Part shown: positions 21,218 to 33,428 of the stretch, one piece after another
Position numbering within the stretch: the stretch's first letter is position 1
Layout: every line of letters begins with the position of its first letter
Source of the DNA: Ananas comosus
Taxonomy: Eukaryota > Streptophyta > Magnoliopsida > Poales > Bromeliaceae
Assembly: GCF_001540865.1 (NCBI RefSeq)
Contig: NC_033641.1
Location: 1,011,139 to 1,075,138 of the forward strand
Length of the DNA: 64,000 nucleotides
Direction: 5' to 3'
Translations under genes and position numbers: made by a program
The notes under the pieces: model-generated
Told to the model about the DNA's origin: nothing
Database searches by the model: none
What the model saw: only the letters and a program-made list of their open reading frames with translations

Positions 21218-22420
21218 TCAAGCCATCATTACACAATAATTATAAATGGTCGGGTTCCCCTCTTGACGATTGAAATAAAGGACACGCCATTCTACATTAT
21301 CTAATTCAGGACTAGGTGTGCAAAAGCACAGAATGGTCTCTAGACGTCTAGAGCGATTGTGCAGCTTTCCACTGATTAAAAATAGCTCACCCCCCAAAGA
21401 CTTCAATGCCGCTCCACGACTCAGGAAGAATTCCATGCTCGCTGGCAACCTACCCACTTTCTTCCATGTATTGTTGTTTTTCAAGTACACCTTGAGATGG
21501 CGAGAAGGGGCGTCAAGATAATACAACTCATTGTTTACAACTGCCACTTGATATGGGGGTCGAGGGGATTTAAAGGTCCTAGATGGATCATCTACTATCA
21601 TATTAGGAATAAGTTCCCACACATTCCGCTCAAAATCATAACATTCTCCGCAAGTAAGTAAATCATGATTCTCATTTATGCCTCCGATAACATAAAACTT
21701 ACTATCCATATAAAATCCTGAGCAAAAACACCTTCGCCTGTTCATACTAGGGAGCAACTCCCATGACTTGCTCTCAGGATTATACTTTTCGGCGTTATTC
21801 AGAACCTCCTCACTACCTTGTTGCTCCCCTCCAGCAACACAAGCCACACTACCACAATCTGCAGATGCGAAGGCATATCTTGGTGTGATCATCATAGGAC
21901 CGTTGAACCACCGATTTAACTCCAATTCGTACCTCCAAATATCTGAGTCACTCCAAAGATCAACGTCCACACTGATTATTCCCAACACAAGAAGATGTGT
22001 TCCCACGCAGAACAATTCCTTGGCACGATATGGAGTGGTTTTGTCGTCTGGACATACAGGGAGGTCCCAACAGGACCTGGTATGAGGTTCATAACACTGA
22101 TAGCAAGCTTCTCCTAAATGTAAGAAAATTTTTGGCTCCTTAAGCCCAATCTTCTTTCGAATCTCATTGAGCTCACCGCTTCTTATTAGAGAACTGAAGC
22201 GCCGGTTCACTAAGCGAAGATCACAGTACTTTGAGCTCGGAAGCCTCGCCAAGATTTGAAGGGCGATGTCGTCACTGAAAGGCGGCAAATAAGAGGCATC
22301 AACATCTCGGAACGGATGATTCATTTCAATTTTCACGGCTTGCTCCTCAGATCCCACTAAAATCTCATTCTCTTCGCATTCGCAGGTACCGCCAATTGCA
22401 TCCTCCTCGGCCTCCGACAT
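21218..22420 (-). CDS. F-box/kelch-repeat protein, copy 3, intact
   Basis: 400 residues from ATG at 22420 to TGA. The acidic N-terminus (MSEAEEDAIGGTCECEENEI) leads to an F-box at about 45-90 (YLPPFSDDIALQILARLPSS, then KYCDLRLVNRRFSSLIRSGEL). About six degenerate kelch blades follow (VGTHLLVLG; ASADCGSVACVAGGEQ; AEKYNPESKSWELLPSMN; FYMDSKFYVIGGINENHD; CYDFERNVWELIPNM; VAVVNNELYYLD). This order matches the plant SKIP11/At1g74510/At5g60570 group, substrate receptors of SCF E3 ligases, usually 400-470 residues. The start is supported by a splice acceptor (AATCAG) directly before the ATG, shared with copy 1. It is the reference member of the cluster and the only one with promoter, leader intron and frame all intact. 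Confidence 0.85.
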   Translation of the reverse strand: MSEAEEDAIGGTCECEENEILVGSEEQAVKIEMNHPFRDVDASYLPPFSDDIALQILARLPSSKYCDLRLVNRRFSSLIRSGELNEIRKKIGLKEPKIFLHLGEACYQCYEPHTRSCWDLPVCPDDKTTPYRAKELFCVGTHLLVLGIISVDVDLWSDSDIWRYELELNRWFNGPMMITPRYAFASADCGSVACVAGGEQQGSEEVLNNAEKYNPESKSWELLPSMNRRRCFCSGFYMDSKFYVIGGINENHDLLTCGECYDFERNVWELIPNMIVDDPSRTFKSPRPPYQVAVVNNELYYLDAPSRHLKVYLKNNNTWKKVGRLPASMEFFLSRGAALKSLGGELFLISGKLHNRSRRLETILCFCTPSPELDNVEWRVLYFNRQEGNPTIYNYCVMMA

Positions 22421-22995
22421 CTGATTCTTCCCAAAATTCCAAGATTAAAAAAGATTCAGCTTCTTTGTCAGCAAACATTGTATGTATATACAATCAAAAC
22501 ACGGATGAAAATCAACCCTCTCTTCACAAAAAAGCATCTTTTGACAGCACAGAAACAGTACTAATTAAAGCAAAATCTTTGTGAGGCATTCAATCAAACA
22601 TTTGGTAGGCATGAAACAAAACACAGAAAAAAGTAAAGATTACATTTTTGTTCTCAAATAAGAACCAATTAAGGAGTAAAACCCTAATTTAAGACAAACG
22701 CAATCATTAAAACAACAGTTGATATGCAATATTGAAAACTATATTGCAAACAAAACAAGAGGAGATTAAGAGATGAAAAAAAAGAAAAAAGAAAAAACAA
22801 GTATCACATGGAACAGGGGCATCAAAACCTTACCTATTTTAGCATGGAAGAGGTTTATTAATTCAAAATAGAAAAAGAAATCACCTGTTAAGCCTCTCCA
22901 AAATCAAAAATTGAAGCATCGATTATGCTCCAGCAAAAGCAAATCTCACACCAATGCTGTGAAAAAAAAAGAGTGAAAGGTGTGTTTATACTTTG
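22421..22995 (-). promoter_or_regulatory. Leader intron, leader exon and TATA box of kelch copy 3
   Basis: The leader exon ends at 22885 (AACAG|GTGATT), and the intron runs to the acceptor before the ATG at 22420. TATAAAC on the minus strand lies at about 22985-22991. The matching exon in copy 1 (GCTTCAAATTTTGATTT, CCCTAACAG) confirms it. Confidence 0.6.
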
Positions 22996-22999
22996 AGAG

Positions 23000-23893
23000 G
23001 GAAGGCTAAATTGCAGTTTGGTCCTCCAACTATGAGATCGACGACATTTCGATCCTCATATTTTAATTTGTCATAATTTTAGTTTATTTTAAAATTTTAA
23101 AATATAATCAAATCTCATAATCTAATTTAATTGAGTAAATACAAAGTGTTATTAATGTGGGAGTAATATAGCAATATTTAAGATATCACATTATTTTTAC
23201 ATTAGAAATATATGTTAATATTTAATTAAGTAAATTAAATTATAAATTTGATTACAATAATTCAAATAATTTGAGCGAAAAATTACAATAAATTAAAATT
23301 TGAAGCCAAATGGATCACTAAAAATAAAAACACAAATAAGATAAATAACACTTTTTATCTTCAAACTAGGAGGCGTGTGATTATTTAGTTTTGAAATTTT
23401 AATTTATAGTAATTTTTGGTTCGAACTTTTTGAATTATTATAATCAAGTCTCACAATCCAATTTGGTTAATTAAATATTAATAAATTATTTATATAAAAA
23501 TAATGCGAAAGTATTATAATAAATGATGCGATAATAATTAAAATGTTATTATCACTTTCATATTAATAATTAAAATCTGAGGACCAAAATATGAATATAT
23601 GATTACTATTAAATTTAATAAAACTTTCAATTTTATTAAATAAAAGTAAGAAGTTGAGGATCTGCCCCTCAAAAGAATTGCCATTGAGTGCTGCATTTGA
23701 AAATACCTAAAATTAATGGGTTCTTCACATAATTTTCCCAAAGATTTTTTTTTAAAAAAACAATCAATACATAAGACAACAATAATTAAGCCTTAATTTT
23801 TGCCTAGTATGATGTAAGATTAGTAGATAACCACTCCATTAGTGTTGTTGATCCTGTAATTTAACCACAAGTCGCGTTAGTTTTTTTATTTAT
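23000..23893. repeat. G-family MITE pair and AT-rich DNA
   Basis: About 23000-23330 (TTGGTCCTCCAACTATGAGA, then TCTCATAATCTAATTTAATTG) and, inverted, about 23340-23600 (AATTTTTGGTTCGAAC, TCTCACAATCCAATTTGG) are copies of one family. Relatives occur at 50570-50760 and 57100-57360. No gene. Confidence 0.5.
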
Positions 23894-24250
23894 GGGAAAA
23901 CTTCAAAAACCCCCCCTGTGGTTTCGTAGTTTCTTACTTTGCCCCCCTATGATTTAAAATGTATCAATTTGCCCTCTCCCGTGGTTTTGTTTTTCTCTTT
24001 TTCTTATCAATTTCATTATTTTTTTTTTCTTAAATCAGTAATAAAGTTAAAATTAAAGGGTACTAAAGTGAGTATTTGATAAATCTAGATGGGTATCTGA
24101 AGTTTTTTGTATATAATTTAACGAAATATTAACGAAAAAGCTATCGAAAAGATAAAAACGAAACGACAGGGGAGCAAATTGATGCAGTTTAAACCACAGG
24201 GGGGCAAAGTGAAAACTACGAAACCACATGAGGGTTTTTAAAGTTTTCCC
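23894..24250. mobile_element. MULE-type MITE, A family, copy 2
   Basis: Starts GGGAAAACTTCAAAAACCC and ends inverted (GGGTTTTTAAAGTTTTCCC). Flanks TTTATTTAT (23885-23893) and TTTGTTTAT (24251-24259) agree in 8 of 9 positions, a 9-bp target duplication as for Mutator elements. Confidence 0.8.
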
Positions 24251-24627
24251 TTTGTTTATCTTCGGAAATAATTATGTTAAAAAAAGGAGTTGGAGTTTTA
24301 ATAGTACTTCTTAAAGTGTGATGCTGCGAATATATGATCCTAGTATTTGTGGTGATTTTTTTTTAAAAAAATTGTTAAAAAGAGAGGATTTTGGAAAGTT
24401 TATTTTCCTTAAAAAAGTCGAAAACTTTTCCGAGGATTTATAATGATTAATTTTGAGGCAAATTATACTATTGATCATTCAAATTCAAATTTTAAATAAT
24501 TTTTAAAAAAAATTACAGTTCTCTAATTTGCTTTAACCAAGATACTTAATTTTAATTTCTATCTAAATCAAATTTATATTTAGATTTTGATTAACTTTTT
24601 ATGACGAAATAATAGAGAGATGCTAAG
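24251..24627. other. AT-rich spacer between two MITEs
   Basis: No gene or repeat with definable ends. Confidence 0.5.
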
Positions 24628-25074
24628 CCTATGACTAGGGGCGGCAATTCAACTCACTGTTTCCGAGCCAGTTCGTATTCGGCTCGAAATAAGTTCGAAA
24701 TCGAATCGCTCGTTTAGTAAACGAGCCGAACACGAGTTGAATTTTTCAGCTCGAGTACATATTTTATATTTATATAATTTATTTAATATATATATATATA
24801 AATAAATAAATAATTATATATATAATATATATTTATTATTTAATTTTTAGCAAAAAAATAATTCGAGCTCAATTGTAAAAAGACTCATTTATATGTAAAG
24901 TTTCAACCATGGATTAAAGCCTAATGGGTAAAATTTTATAAATTTATTTTTTATATATATCCAATGTAATTTATTTAACTTATTGTTCGTTGGCCAGCTC
25001 GTTTATTAAACGAGCCAAACACGAACCGGTCTCTGCTCGCTTATGTTCGACTCGTTGACACCCCTACCAATGAC
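24628..25074. mobile_element. hAT-type MITE (CGAGCC word)
   Basis: Element 24636-25066 begins TAGGGGCGGCAATTCAACTC and ends GAGT/CGTTGACACCCCTA as an imperfect inverted repeat. Flanks CCTATGAC and CCAATGAC (8 bp) match in 7 of 8 positions, as expected for hAT. The interior repeats GAGCC/GGCTC and CTCGTTTA-TAAACGAG words. Confidence 0.75.
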
Positions 25075-26035
25075 ACGAAAAACACCCTAGGATTATAATC
25101 CTTAATTTATTTTTAATTTTAATAAACTAAGCCAAAGTATAAAATAATTAGTCTTATAATTTAGACTAGGATATCAACTATCAAATATGTCAAATCATGT
25201 AGATAAGCATGACACATGGAGCGGCGTTCTTATCCAATACTCGTCATATTTTAATAGATTAATTAATTGCATATATATTCCTACGACGTTAAAAAAAAAA
25301 AAAATTTAACGTTGAATTTATTTCTATATTGTTTTGGTTATTAAATATATGTTTATAATATTATTATATTATTTATAAATATGTGGTTCTTCTTTAATTA
25401 GCTGTTCTATTCTTAAATAAATATCTTTTATTTATATTTAATTTATTTATTATTTTTTATATTATTGTAAAGAAATATTTGATTGCATATAGTTGCAATT
25501 ATACTGTAGTTGTTATTCTATATAAATTTAAATTCAATGTTTGGCTTGATGCGTTTAAATTTAACTGTTGCAGTTAAAACTACATGATAAGACGCAATTA
25601 CAGCAGTTAAAAACTACATCTAAATTAATCACTGCTGTTGAAGAGAGTAATTTTAAATAAAAGATAAACTAATCTTCCTAATTACTCACAGAAAATATTT
25701 TTCTTTTTTAAATTGTGGGTAATCTCACCGTTGTATATGTAAGGTGATAAAATTTTTTTAAAAATTTTTTAAATACGCTTTTTAACTCCATACAAATAAA
25801 TAAATTATTTATAAAATTACAGTAATTTTTAATACATTCAACCAAATAAAATGTATGCAGTTGTAGCCACTAGCCACTGCATAATGAGGCCAAAAGTGGG
25901 GTGAATTGTAATAAGGAGATAGGACAGGGACTGGGCGTTCAATTTTACCTGAGTTTGCATGAGTGAGTGGTCTCCTCCTTGGGACTTTGTCGTCACTTGA
26001 GAGTCGGGGGACGAAGAAACCACGGGCGAAATATC
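25075..26035. other. AT-rich DNA upstream of the SnRK1 gamma gene
   Basis: No gene. Short dyad words around TTGCAGTTAAAAC (25560-25640) hint at a decayed foldback. The last 150 bp become GC-richer and probably hold the promoter of the next gene; no TATA box is convincing. Confidence 0.45.
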
Positions 26036-26039
26036 CAGA

Positions 26040-26646
26040 AGAGAGAGAGAGAGAGAGAGAAAGAGAAGAGGAGAGCGTTAAAGAGAGAGAAGAGGAGAGA
26101 GAAGAGAGAGAGAGAGTAATAGAGGGAGAGAGAGAGAGAGGAACGAGGAGAGAGAGTAATAGAGAGAGAGAAGAGGAGAGAGAGAATAAGAGAGAGGAGA
26201 GAGAGAAGAGAGAGATATATGGGGGTGATCGGAGAGAGAGAGAGAGAGAGAAGCTACCGAAGAGGCTAGTGGTGGGGGTGAGGGAGTGAGAGAGGCGTGG
26301 GAGAGAGAGTGTGATGGAGGTGCGGGAGAGCGAGATGTGGAGAGAGAGAGATCGTGATGCTAGCGATGAGAGAGAGATGCTAGGAGAGAGAGAGAGAGAC
26401 CGTGATGCTAGCGATGAGCGAGAGAGAGATGCTGGGAGAGAGAGAGAGAGAGAGGCTAGTGGGGTTAGGGAGAGAGTGATGGAGGTGCGGGAGAGCGAGA
26501 TGCGGAGAGAGAGTGATGCTAGCGATGAGAGAGAGACTAGGAGAGAGGAGAGAGAGAGAGAGGGGGAGAGAGAGGGGGAGNAGAGAGAGAGAGAGAGAGG
26601 GGGGGCGTAGAGTGAGAGAGAGAGCGTGGAGTTGTAGTAGTGATCG

Positions 26647-26686
<40 letters not shown>

Positions 26687-26690
26687 TCAG
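26040..26690 (+). repeat. Long GA polypurine tract at the 5' end of the SnRK1 gamma gene
   Basis: About 650 bp almost entirely A and G. Higher-order repeats sit inside it: GATGCTAGCGATGAG at about 26356, 26406 and 26515, and GGAGGTGCGGGAGAGCGAGA twice (about 26316 and 26481). An N at 26581 marks a break. It lies directly before the ATG at 26699 and is probably leader plus promoter. Confidence 0.8.
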
Positions 26691-26698
26691 GGAGGGAG

Positions 26699-29600
26699 AT
26701 GGAAATGGAGAGCCCTAGGTCGCCGGAGGCGGAGATCGGGCGGAGGTTGGAGGACCTGTGGGAGGAGACGGAGCCGCAGCTCACCCCGTCGGAGAAGCTC
26801 AACTCCTGCTTCGGCGACGTCCCCGTCTCCTCCTTCCCCCCCGCACCCCCTTCCCAAGGTACACCGCAAATCCAACTGATACCTATCCACTCCTAGGGTT
26901 TGCTGTAATTCCTCATCCTTTGGATCGGTGGTTATGAGTTATGACCATTTTCCGCGCATTTTTCCTGTAATTTCTGATGATTTTTTTCGCTAATTCATGT
27001 CTTATCTGGGGAGTAGATTGATTTGGGCAGCTACTCAAACTTTCAAAAATTTTGATTTTATCATCCGATCTTTCAATTTGCTTCATTTGATTCATTCAAC
27101 TACTTTAAAATTTAAATGCATCGTTTATCTTTAGTGGTTTAGTTAGTATGCTTCGTATAATTTTCACAACTATAAATTCATTAAAGTAACTAATTAGAGT
27201 AAATTTTAAAGTCAAAATACTGTTGACGGACTCGAAACAAACAAATTGATAGGCTGGGTAGTAAAATCAAAATTTTAAAAGGTCGGGTATTTGATTCAAA
27301 ATGGTCTATAGTTCAGGTATGTTCTGTACGTTTTTTACTTTTATTTATGATCATTCGGCACCCTTTAAATGGAAGGAGTTCTATTTGTTTGTGATCTTTG
27401 GGTTGGTAGATAGGTCATTTGGACATTTACCCATAATATTTTATGGTGTTTTCCTGTAATCTTGTGATTAAATGGGTCTTGTTGCATCTGTAGAAAAGGA
27501 GAAGGGGGAATTTGTTGTTTTAGGAAGGCGAATTTACAGCATTAGTCACTAAACTTGTATAGCAAAAGCGAGTTTTGCTTTGGTCACTGATCTTATCATT
27601 GAAGTGTGTAGAATATTTTGCTAGTCATTTCTTTAAGAGATGTTTCATGGTAAGTTTACAGAAACAGATCCAGGAAAAAGAACAAAATTTCGGACTTTGA
27701 TGTAGTATACCTTTTATCTGTCCAAAATTTCATCTTTAATGCTTGTTTTGATTCTGTTTAAAATTGTAAAAATCGTCGTGCAATTTCCTGTAATTTTGGA
27801 GTAAAAGTGCTGCATATGTAGAATTCATATAACCGAATAACCGATCTTTTTTTTTGCTTGGGCCGAGTTGAATTGAGTTGAATGGTGCCAACTAGGCTAC
27901 TAGCTTAGTTGGTAATCCCCTGTACCCTATTCTTAGTTTTCCCCATTCATGAACCAATGGACATAGTGATGTGTGCATAAGTAGGCTTATGCTAAAAGAA
28001 CTCTTTAGTGATGAGGTGCCCTGTTGTGTATCATATATGTTTCATTTTCCTACAATAATGCATATTTCTACATTCTCACTATCTTGAGTTTCTCGAAAAC
28101 TAACATGTAGGTTAATAATCATGGTAATGATGATGACAGCGGTAACAATATCTTTAAAACCCCTTTACGCAGTAATTGAGATACCGTCAGATTCGAGTCT
28201 TGCTGATGCCGTCGAGACTTTGTCCAAACGCATGATCCTGAGCGCACCCGTGAGGAATGTCGATGCACCAGAAGATGCTAGTTGGATCGATAGATACCTC
28301 GGCATAGTCGAGTTTGCGGGGATCGCCATGTGGCTGCTGCATCAGGTTTGCAAGCTAACCTATGTAACTTACTAGAATATTATGTCTCGTATTAGAACCT
28401 TGAACTGCCAGACACTTATACATACCTACAGAGTTATCTGTTTGCGTTTGTAACCTTGAAAATTCTGGATTTTCTATATGCCTTTCAAAAACTTAGGCAT
28501 GGCTTGTTATTGTCACAACTTTTACTAAGTATGTATACAAGTATCGATCAGAAGACCTCTCTCTTGTTGTCATTGTCGGTTATCTTGCATTGCATTTCGA
28601 CCAAGTGATGATTGCCAACTTGTATGTTAAGAAAATTTTTTCTAGAAACCATTTTTCCCATGTATTTAAATGGCTTTTCAACTTAAAATTAAGTGCAAAC
28701 AACCCGACTCAAAATTATTTTCCCATGTATTTAAATGGCTCTTCAGTTAAATGCAAACAACCCGACTAAAAATTATTAGGAGTTTGAGGTTGTGTTGGTC
28801 AAAAAAGGTAAAGTTGGAGGGTCTATTGTAAAAGTTCAGGGTGCCTCGGTACATTCACATTCGTAGCTAACTATTTTCCAAGGCAGGCTGTGCTGCATGA
28901 CTCATTTCTGAAACATTGAGTGGGTTTACTAAGCCTTCCACAAGGAGGCTTAAACTTGGGATGTATTGAGGAAACACAACTCATTATCATAGGGCTATAC
29001 TTTGTTTGTTCTTTCCGGATGTAAGTTGCTGAAGGTACTGGTTTGTCCCGCGTCGTCTAAGGACTAATTTGGGAATGTGTTGTAACGATTGGAGGAACAC
29101 GAGCAAGTTATAGTAAGATTAGAGTTATCCATTCAGGCACTTCTTTCGCTGCCTCACTACTATCTAAATTTGTTATTACAAGATTTATCTGCGCACTATT
29201 CAACTCTAGTGTAGGTACTACTACATATATCCATGAATTGCTTTTTCTTTTTTTCCCTTTTGTCTACAGTCTGAAGTTGCGGCTCATGGAACAGCTGTTT
29301 CTGCTCCAGGATTGTCTATCAGCGGATTAGCCGCTAAGCTGGGTTCTTTTAAGTTCAGGCGATCAGCTTCTGGTATCAATGATCGTGCTGGTTCAGAAGC
29401 CGCTGCTACATCTGCAAATTCAGGCACTGAAGCAGCTGCTTCAGTCAGTGGAAGCTTTTTCCAATCTCTCATTTCTTCAGACTTCTACAAGAACACAAAG
29501 GTCACTTTCCAAGCTTTCGTCTCCTTTAGAACTCAACAAGAATTGAATCACTTTCTTTTTTGGGTAAATTGCACGATTAGCCACCGAACTTACCAGGAAC

Positions 29601-31363
29601 CGAAACTTCAATCTGTTGCAACTGATGCACTGGACTTTAATTTCTGTTTTAATCAGGTCCCTCCATCAAAACACCTTTTAATCTCCCCAACGGGGGTATG
29701 AGGTTGTGAGTTATTCCGTTATTTGCTGTGATGACATGGCAGTCGATTAAGCAGAGTTGTGACATCATCACTTTGTTAGGAAAGTCGGAGTTTGACGGAT
29801 TGACCCTATTGAAACAGAAATTGAAGTTTGTCACATTAATTTGCAACAAATTGAAGTCCAGTGGCCTAATTGAACATCAGCAATAAGTTCACCGGTCAAT
29901 GTTTTGGTACAACCCTTGTTATCCAGTGTAATTTGAGTTGAGCATTTCTTCAAATTGCAAAATTTTATGCAGTGGATTCTGTTTTCCAACAGGTTGGAGA
30001 CATCTCAGGATCCTTTAGATGGGCGCCATTTCTTGCTCTGCAGACGTCGGATTCATTTCTCACCATGCTGCTGCTGTTATCAAAGTACAGAATGAAGAGC
30101 CTCCCTGTAGTTGATTTGGGCGAAGGGAAGATCGAAAACATCATCACGCAATCTGCTGTCGTTCACATGCTCGCAGAGTGCGTGGGGCTTCCTTGGTTCG
30201 AAAGCTGGGGGACAAAAAAGCTCTCTGAACTAGGGCTTCCTATTATGAAGCCATATCGGATCATCAAGGTAATTTCGCTTCTACGCCCCTTTTTTTTTTT
30301 TTTTCTAATTTACTTTCATTTACTGTGTTTCTTGGAACAAGATAACTAGTTGACCTCGGCATGCTTACTAGATAAGATTGTCGGAGAATACATTTATCTT
30401 TTAACATGGATTTCGTGCCGATACTCACTCACATCCTTCTCTTTTCTGATTTTCGACTCTTAATTTTGTTCACTTTATGCAATTCAACATTGAGGTTAAT
30501 TTTCTGCTGCATAACTCTGTTTCATAATCTGTTCTCTTTTCGCTCTTTAGACTCTTTTAAGTATTATACCATTTCCAACTTTCTTTGTCGTAACAATACG
30601 ACAATTCCTTTGATCTTAAATTGGCAATTATCTCACTATTTCCTTTCTCCTTCGATGCAGGTGAAGGAAGATGAACCAGTGCTAAGAGCTTTCCAACTAA
30701 TGCAGGAAAAAGGAATCGGCGGGCTCCCGGTTGTCGACGGAAGTGGGAAAAAGGCAATTGGCAATATAAGCGTCAGAGATGTTCAATATCTTCTAACTGC
30801 CCCCGAAATTTACAAAGATTACAGGTCTCTGTTTTTTCCTTAATTTTCTTATTGTTCATCAGATAATGAAATCGACTTTGAAACATAGCCTTTTTTTCGC
30901 TCACTTATTCTACTTGTTTCGCATCACAAATCCAATTATCCTCCAACAACAACCCATCAATGAACTTAACAAAGGATTTCGGAGAGATCTTTTAATGAAA
31001 AGCTTTTATAGCTATTTCTTCGAACAGCTCTACTCAAACCTAACGATTTTTGCATTGATCGTCAGGTCCATCACGGCCAAGGATTTCCTCACAGCGGTAC
31101 GAAAGTACCTCCACAACCACCGAGAGCCCTCGGCGATACTGCAGGAGGTGATCAGCTGCAAGAGAGACGAAACGATCAAGGACATCATCCTTCGGTTGGA
31201 CTCCGCAAAAATACACAGGATCTACGTCGTCGACGAAGACGACGGTGTCGAGGGGGTCATCACCCTGAGGGACATAATCTCAAAGCTGGTCCACGAGCCG
31301 CGCCACTACTTCGGTGATTTCTTCGACGGCGTCGTCCCGTTGCCGGAGAATAGCAGGGTTTGA
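26699..31363 (+). CDS. KING1: SnRK1 gamma regulatory subunit (KING1-like), CBS protein
   Basis: Exons 26699-26858, 28173-28345, 29270-29500, 29993-30268, 30661-30824, 31066-31363; 1302 nt, 433 residues, all GT-AG and in phase. The N-terminus MEMESPRSPEAEIGRRLEDL and the spacing LTPSEKLNSCFGDVPVSSFP mark plant SnRK1 gamma-1. Four CBS repeats follow: about 50-110 (VIEIPSDSSLADAVETLSKR; WIDRYLGIVEFAGIAMWLL), 190-270 (APFLALQTSDSFLTMLLLLS; SLPVVDLGEGKIENIITQS), 280-335 (EDEPVLRAFQLMQEKGIGGL) and 365-433 (RDETIKDIILRLDSAKIHRI; VEGVITLRDIISKLV). CBS pairs bind nucleotides in AMPK-gamma relatives; in plants this subunit joins the SnRK1 energy-sensing kinase. Arabidopsis KING1 is about 424 residues. 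The linker at about 115-180 is Ser/Ala-rich and variable. Introns hold MITEs and a tandem duplication. The ATG is chosen over the in-frame ATG two codons later by position only. Confidence 0.92.
27005..27345. repeat. F-family MITE in intron 1 of the SnRK1 gamma gene
   Basis: Shares the phrases of the family at 2630 and 41400 (TTTTGATTTTA, ATAAATTCATTAAAGTAAC, ATTCAAAATGGTC, TTTTTTACTTTTATT). Confidence 0.55.
28655..28776. repeat. Tandem duplication of about 60 bp in intron 2 of the SnRK1 gamma gene
   Basis: TTCCCATGTATTTAAATGGC and GCAAACAACCCGACT(C)AAAATTATT each occur twice in order, with small indels between copies. Confidence 0.7.
29562..29915. mobile_element. MITE in intron 3 of the SnRK1 gamma gene
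   Basis: Left end GGGTAAATTGCACGATTAGC, right end read in reverse GGGTTGTACCAAAACATTG; the inner arms match better (CCACCGAACTTA versus CACCGGTGAACTTA; CACTGGACTT versus AAGTCCAGTGG). Mutator-like in style. The 9-bp flanks do not match convincingly. Confidence 0.6.
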
Positions 31364-31465
31364 TTGCAACAAAAGGAAAACTGCTGCTCCCTTTGTGTCA
31401 TTGTTGTTGTACATTACCTTGTATTTTCTTCTCTGGTTTTTCTTTTCTGTTTTTCTTTTCAAATA

Positions 31466-31847
31466 GGGTAAACTTTAAATACCACCCTCGTAGTTTCGCA
31501 CTTTCTCACTTTAGTATTCTGTAGTTTAAAGTGTATCAAGTTAGTGTCGTGTTGTTTCATTTTTATCTTTTCGTCTGTTTTTTTGTTAATATTTCGTTAA
31601 ATTATATACAAAAAATTTCAAATACTCTACCTAAGTTTATCGAATATTTATTTTAGTACTTTTTAGTTTTAATTTTGTTACTGATTTAATAAAAAAAATT
31701 AGTGAAATTGATAATAAAAAGATAAAAATGAAACTATAGGACATTAAATTGATACAATTTAAACTACCGGGTACTAAAATGAGAAAATGTGAAACGTACA
31801 AAAGTGAGAAAGTGTGAAACTATATGGGTGGTATTTGAAAATTTTCC
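31466..31847. mobile_element. MULE-type MITE, A family, copy 3, behind the SnRK1 gamma gene
   Basis: Starts GGGTAAACTTTAAATACCAC and ends inverted (GTGGTATTTGAAAATTTTCC). Exact 9-bp flanks TTTCAAATA at 31457-31465 and 31848-31856. Lies 103 bp after the stop codon, so probably in or next to the 3' UTR. Confidence 0.85.
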
Positions 31848-31946
31848 TTTCAAATAAGTTTAAAGGGAAATGAAGTGTGGATTGTAGATTTTATGAGACG
31901 GAAACCAACCGAAAACATGAGAGTGAGGGGAAATGCAACGGCCGGT

Positions 31947-32091
31947 TAGGGATGCAAATGGATCCGGATTGGTGGAGCTTCCAGCTTGATCCTCTTGGAA
32001 GTGGTAAATGAGAGCAAAAAATATATTAAAAAAAAAAAGGGTAATGCACCGAATTCGTGTTAATCCTGAAAGGAAATGAAGTGGGGGATGT

Positions 32092-32123
<32 letters not shown>

Positions 32124-32331
32124 CATCTATTTTGATCTATCAAAAATAAAAAATAAAAAATAAAAAATTTGCCTCCATCTTGACAAAAAAATTAAAAATT
32201 TGCTTTCATCTCGATCTACTCCAAATTATGAGGTCAATAGAGACAAAATTTGGATAAAAATTAATCTGTCCTAAATCCGTTCTATTTCAGATCTAAATCC
32301 GTTTTATTTCCGATCCGCCCAGTTTGCATCC
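31947..32331. mobile_element. Decayed hAT-type MITE
   Basis: Ends TAGGGATGCAAATGG and, inverted, CAGTTTGCATCCCT, as in the element at 59954. Inside: GGATCCGGAT and CCGATCCGCC words, plus poly-A/T runs at 32097-32123. No clean 8-bp flanks. Confidence 0.55.
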
Positions 32332-33428
32332 CTCGTTCTCCCTCGGAAATCCGCTTTATATCACTGGATCATAGGGAGGAAAGTTTCTGTTTAGCCGGGC
32401 AAGTTGGAATCGTTACATTTTATCGTTAACATTTTATCTTCTTTGGAGACGGGATTTGTCGAGTTCTCAGGAGCAAATTGAGTCCTCAATTGGCCCTAGT
32501 TGTTCCCGAGTTTTGCAAGTATTTGATTCTTGGACCAAAAGAATATGGTTTTAAGTGTTTTGATTTTACTTACTTGATAAAAAATAGTTTAATATATTTT
32601 GACAAAGAATATCTCTTCTTCCTTCACTTTATCTTTAACTCTCTTCCTTTTCTGTTCCTACAAACAAAACAACCCTAAACCCTTCCTCTTATGCGACAAA
32701 CCAAATGCGCGACATTCCATTTCCATTGCTTAACCGAAAATCATTTTCAAAGAGTTTTGAGGTGAAACCAAACATCACATTATTAGCTACTGAAGAGAAT
32801 TCAATCACTGAACATTTTGGCACATTCACTGCATTATGGAAAATGAAGCAGCAGTAAATCATAAAAATGCATTTCCTAACCAGAGTAGAGTCAGAATACT
32901 TCTGTACCTTGCGCGCCATTTACGGCAATGAACATCGGTACCGACATATTACACCATTCAACTTGATCTAAAACATTTGCACTATTTAGAGCAAACGAAG
33001 TTTACATAATTTTTCAATATCAATTCCCAATTACTTAAATGGCCTTAAAATGGATAACTTTTAGTTTAGTGGTGTCGCTCATCAATTCAGATGTCCTTTC
33101 GTCGTCGGAAAGAAATAATGCGAAAGTTACCTACCTTGTTTACTTCAATAAGTAGTCTACCTCTACTCTCTTCCTAGCACTCCCATAAGGTCAATATAGT
33201 AGCAGTTCAGAAATTTCTTTACCTAGTCTACATAGTTCAACAGAGGTTTCCATGCATAGTCAATTAGGATGCAAAAATACCCCCTTCAAAAATTGCAAAA
33301 GAAAAACAACATGAAAGAGTCATCTACTTTTGTTCTATTCCCAGCAATGAAGAATTAAAGAAGCTAATAATCATAATAAGTAAACAGGAACAGACCAAGA
33401 TTAACAACATTCCACTTGAAAAAATAAA
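32332..33428. other. AT-rich intergenic DNA, no gene seen
   Basis: Short ORFs only. A splice-donor-like AAG|GTACAG on the minus strand at about 32905 could belong to a 3' UTR exon of the EXO70 gene, but there is no way to confirm it here. Confidence 0.4.

Noticed and set aside
26311..26896. Arg-Glu repeat ORFs and antisense Leu-Ser ORF in the GA tract
   Set aside because: Product of a purine repeat that is open in several frames; no family resemblance.
28121..28172. In-frame ATG upstream of exon 2 of the SnRK1 gamma gene as an alternative start
   Set aside because: The N-terminal motif in exon 1 fits the family, and the GT/AG phase joins exon 1 to 28173 cleanly.
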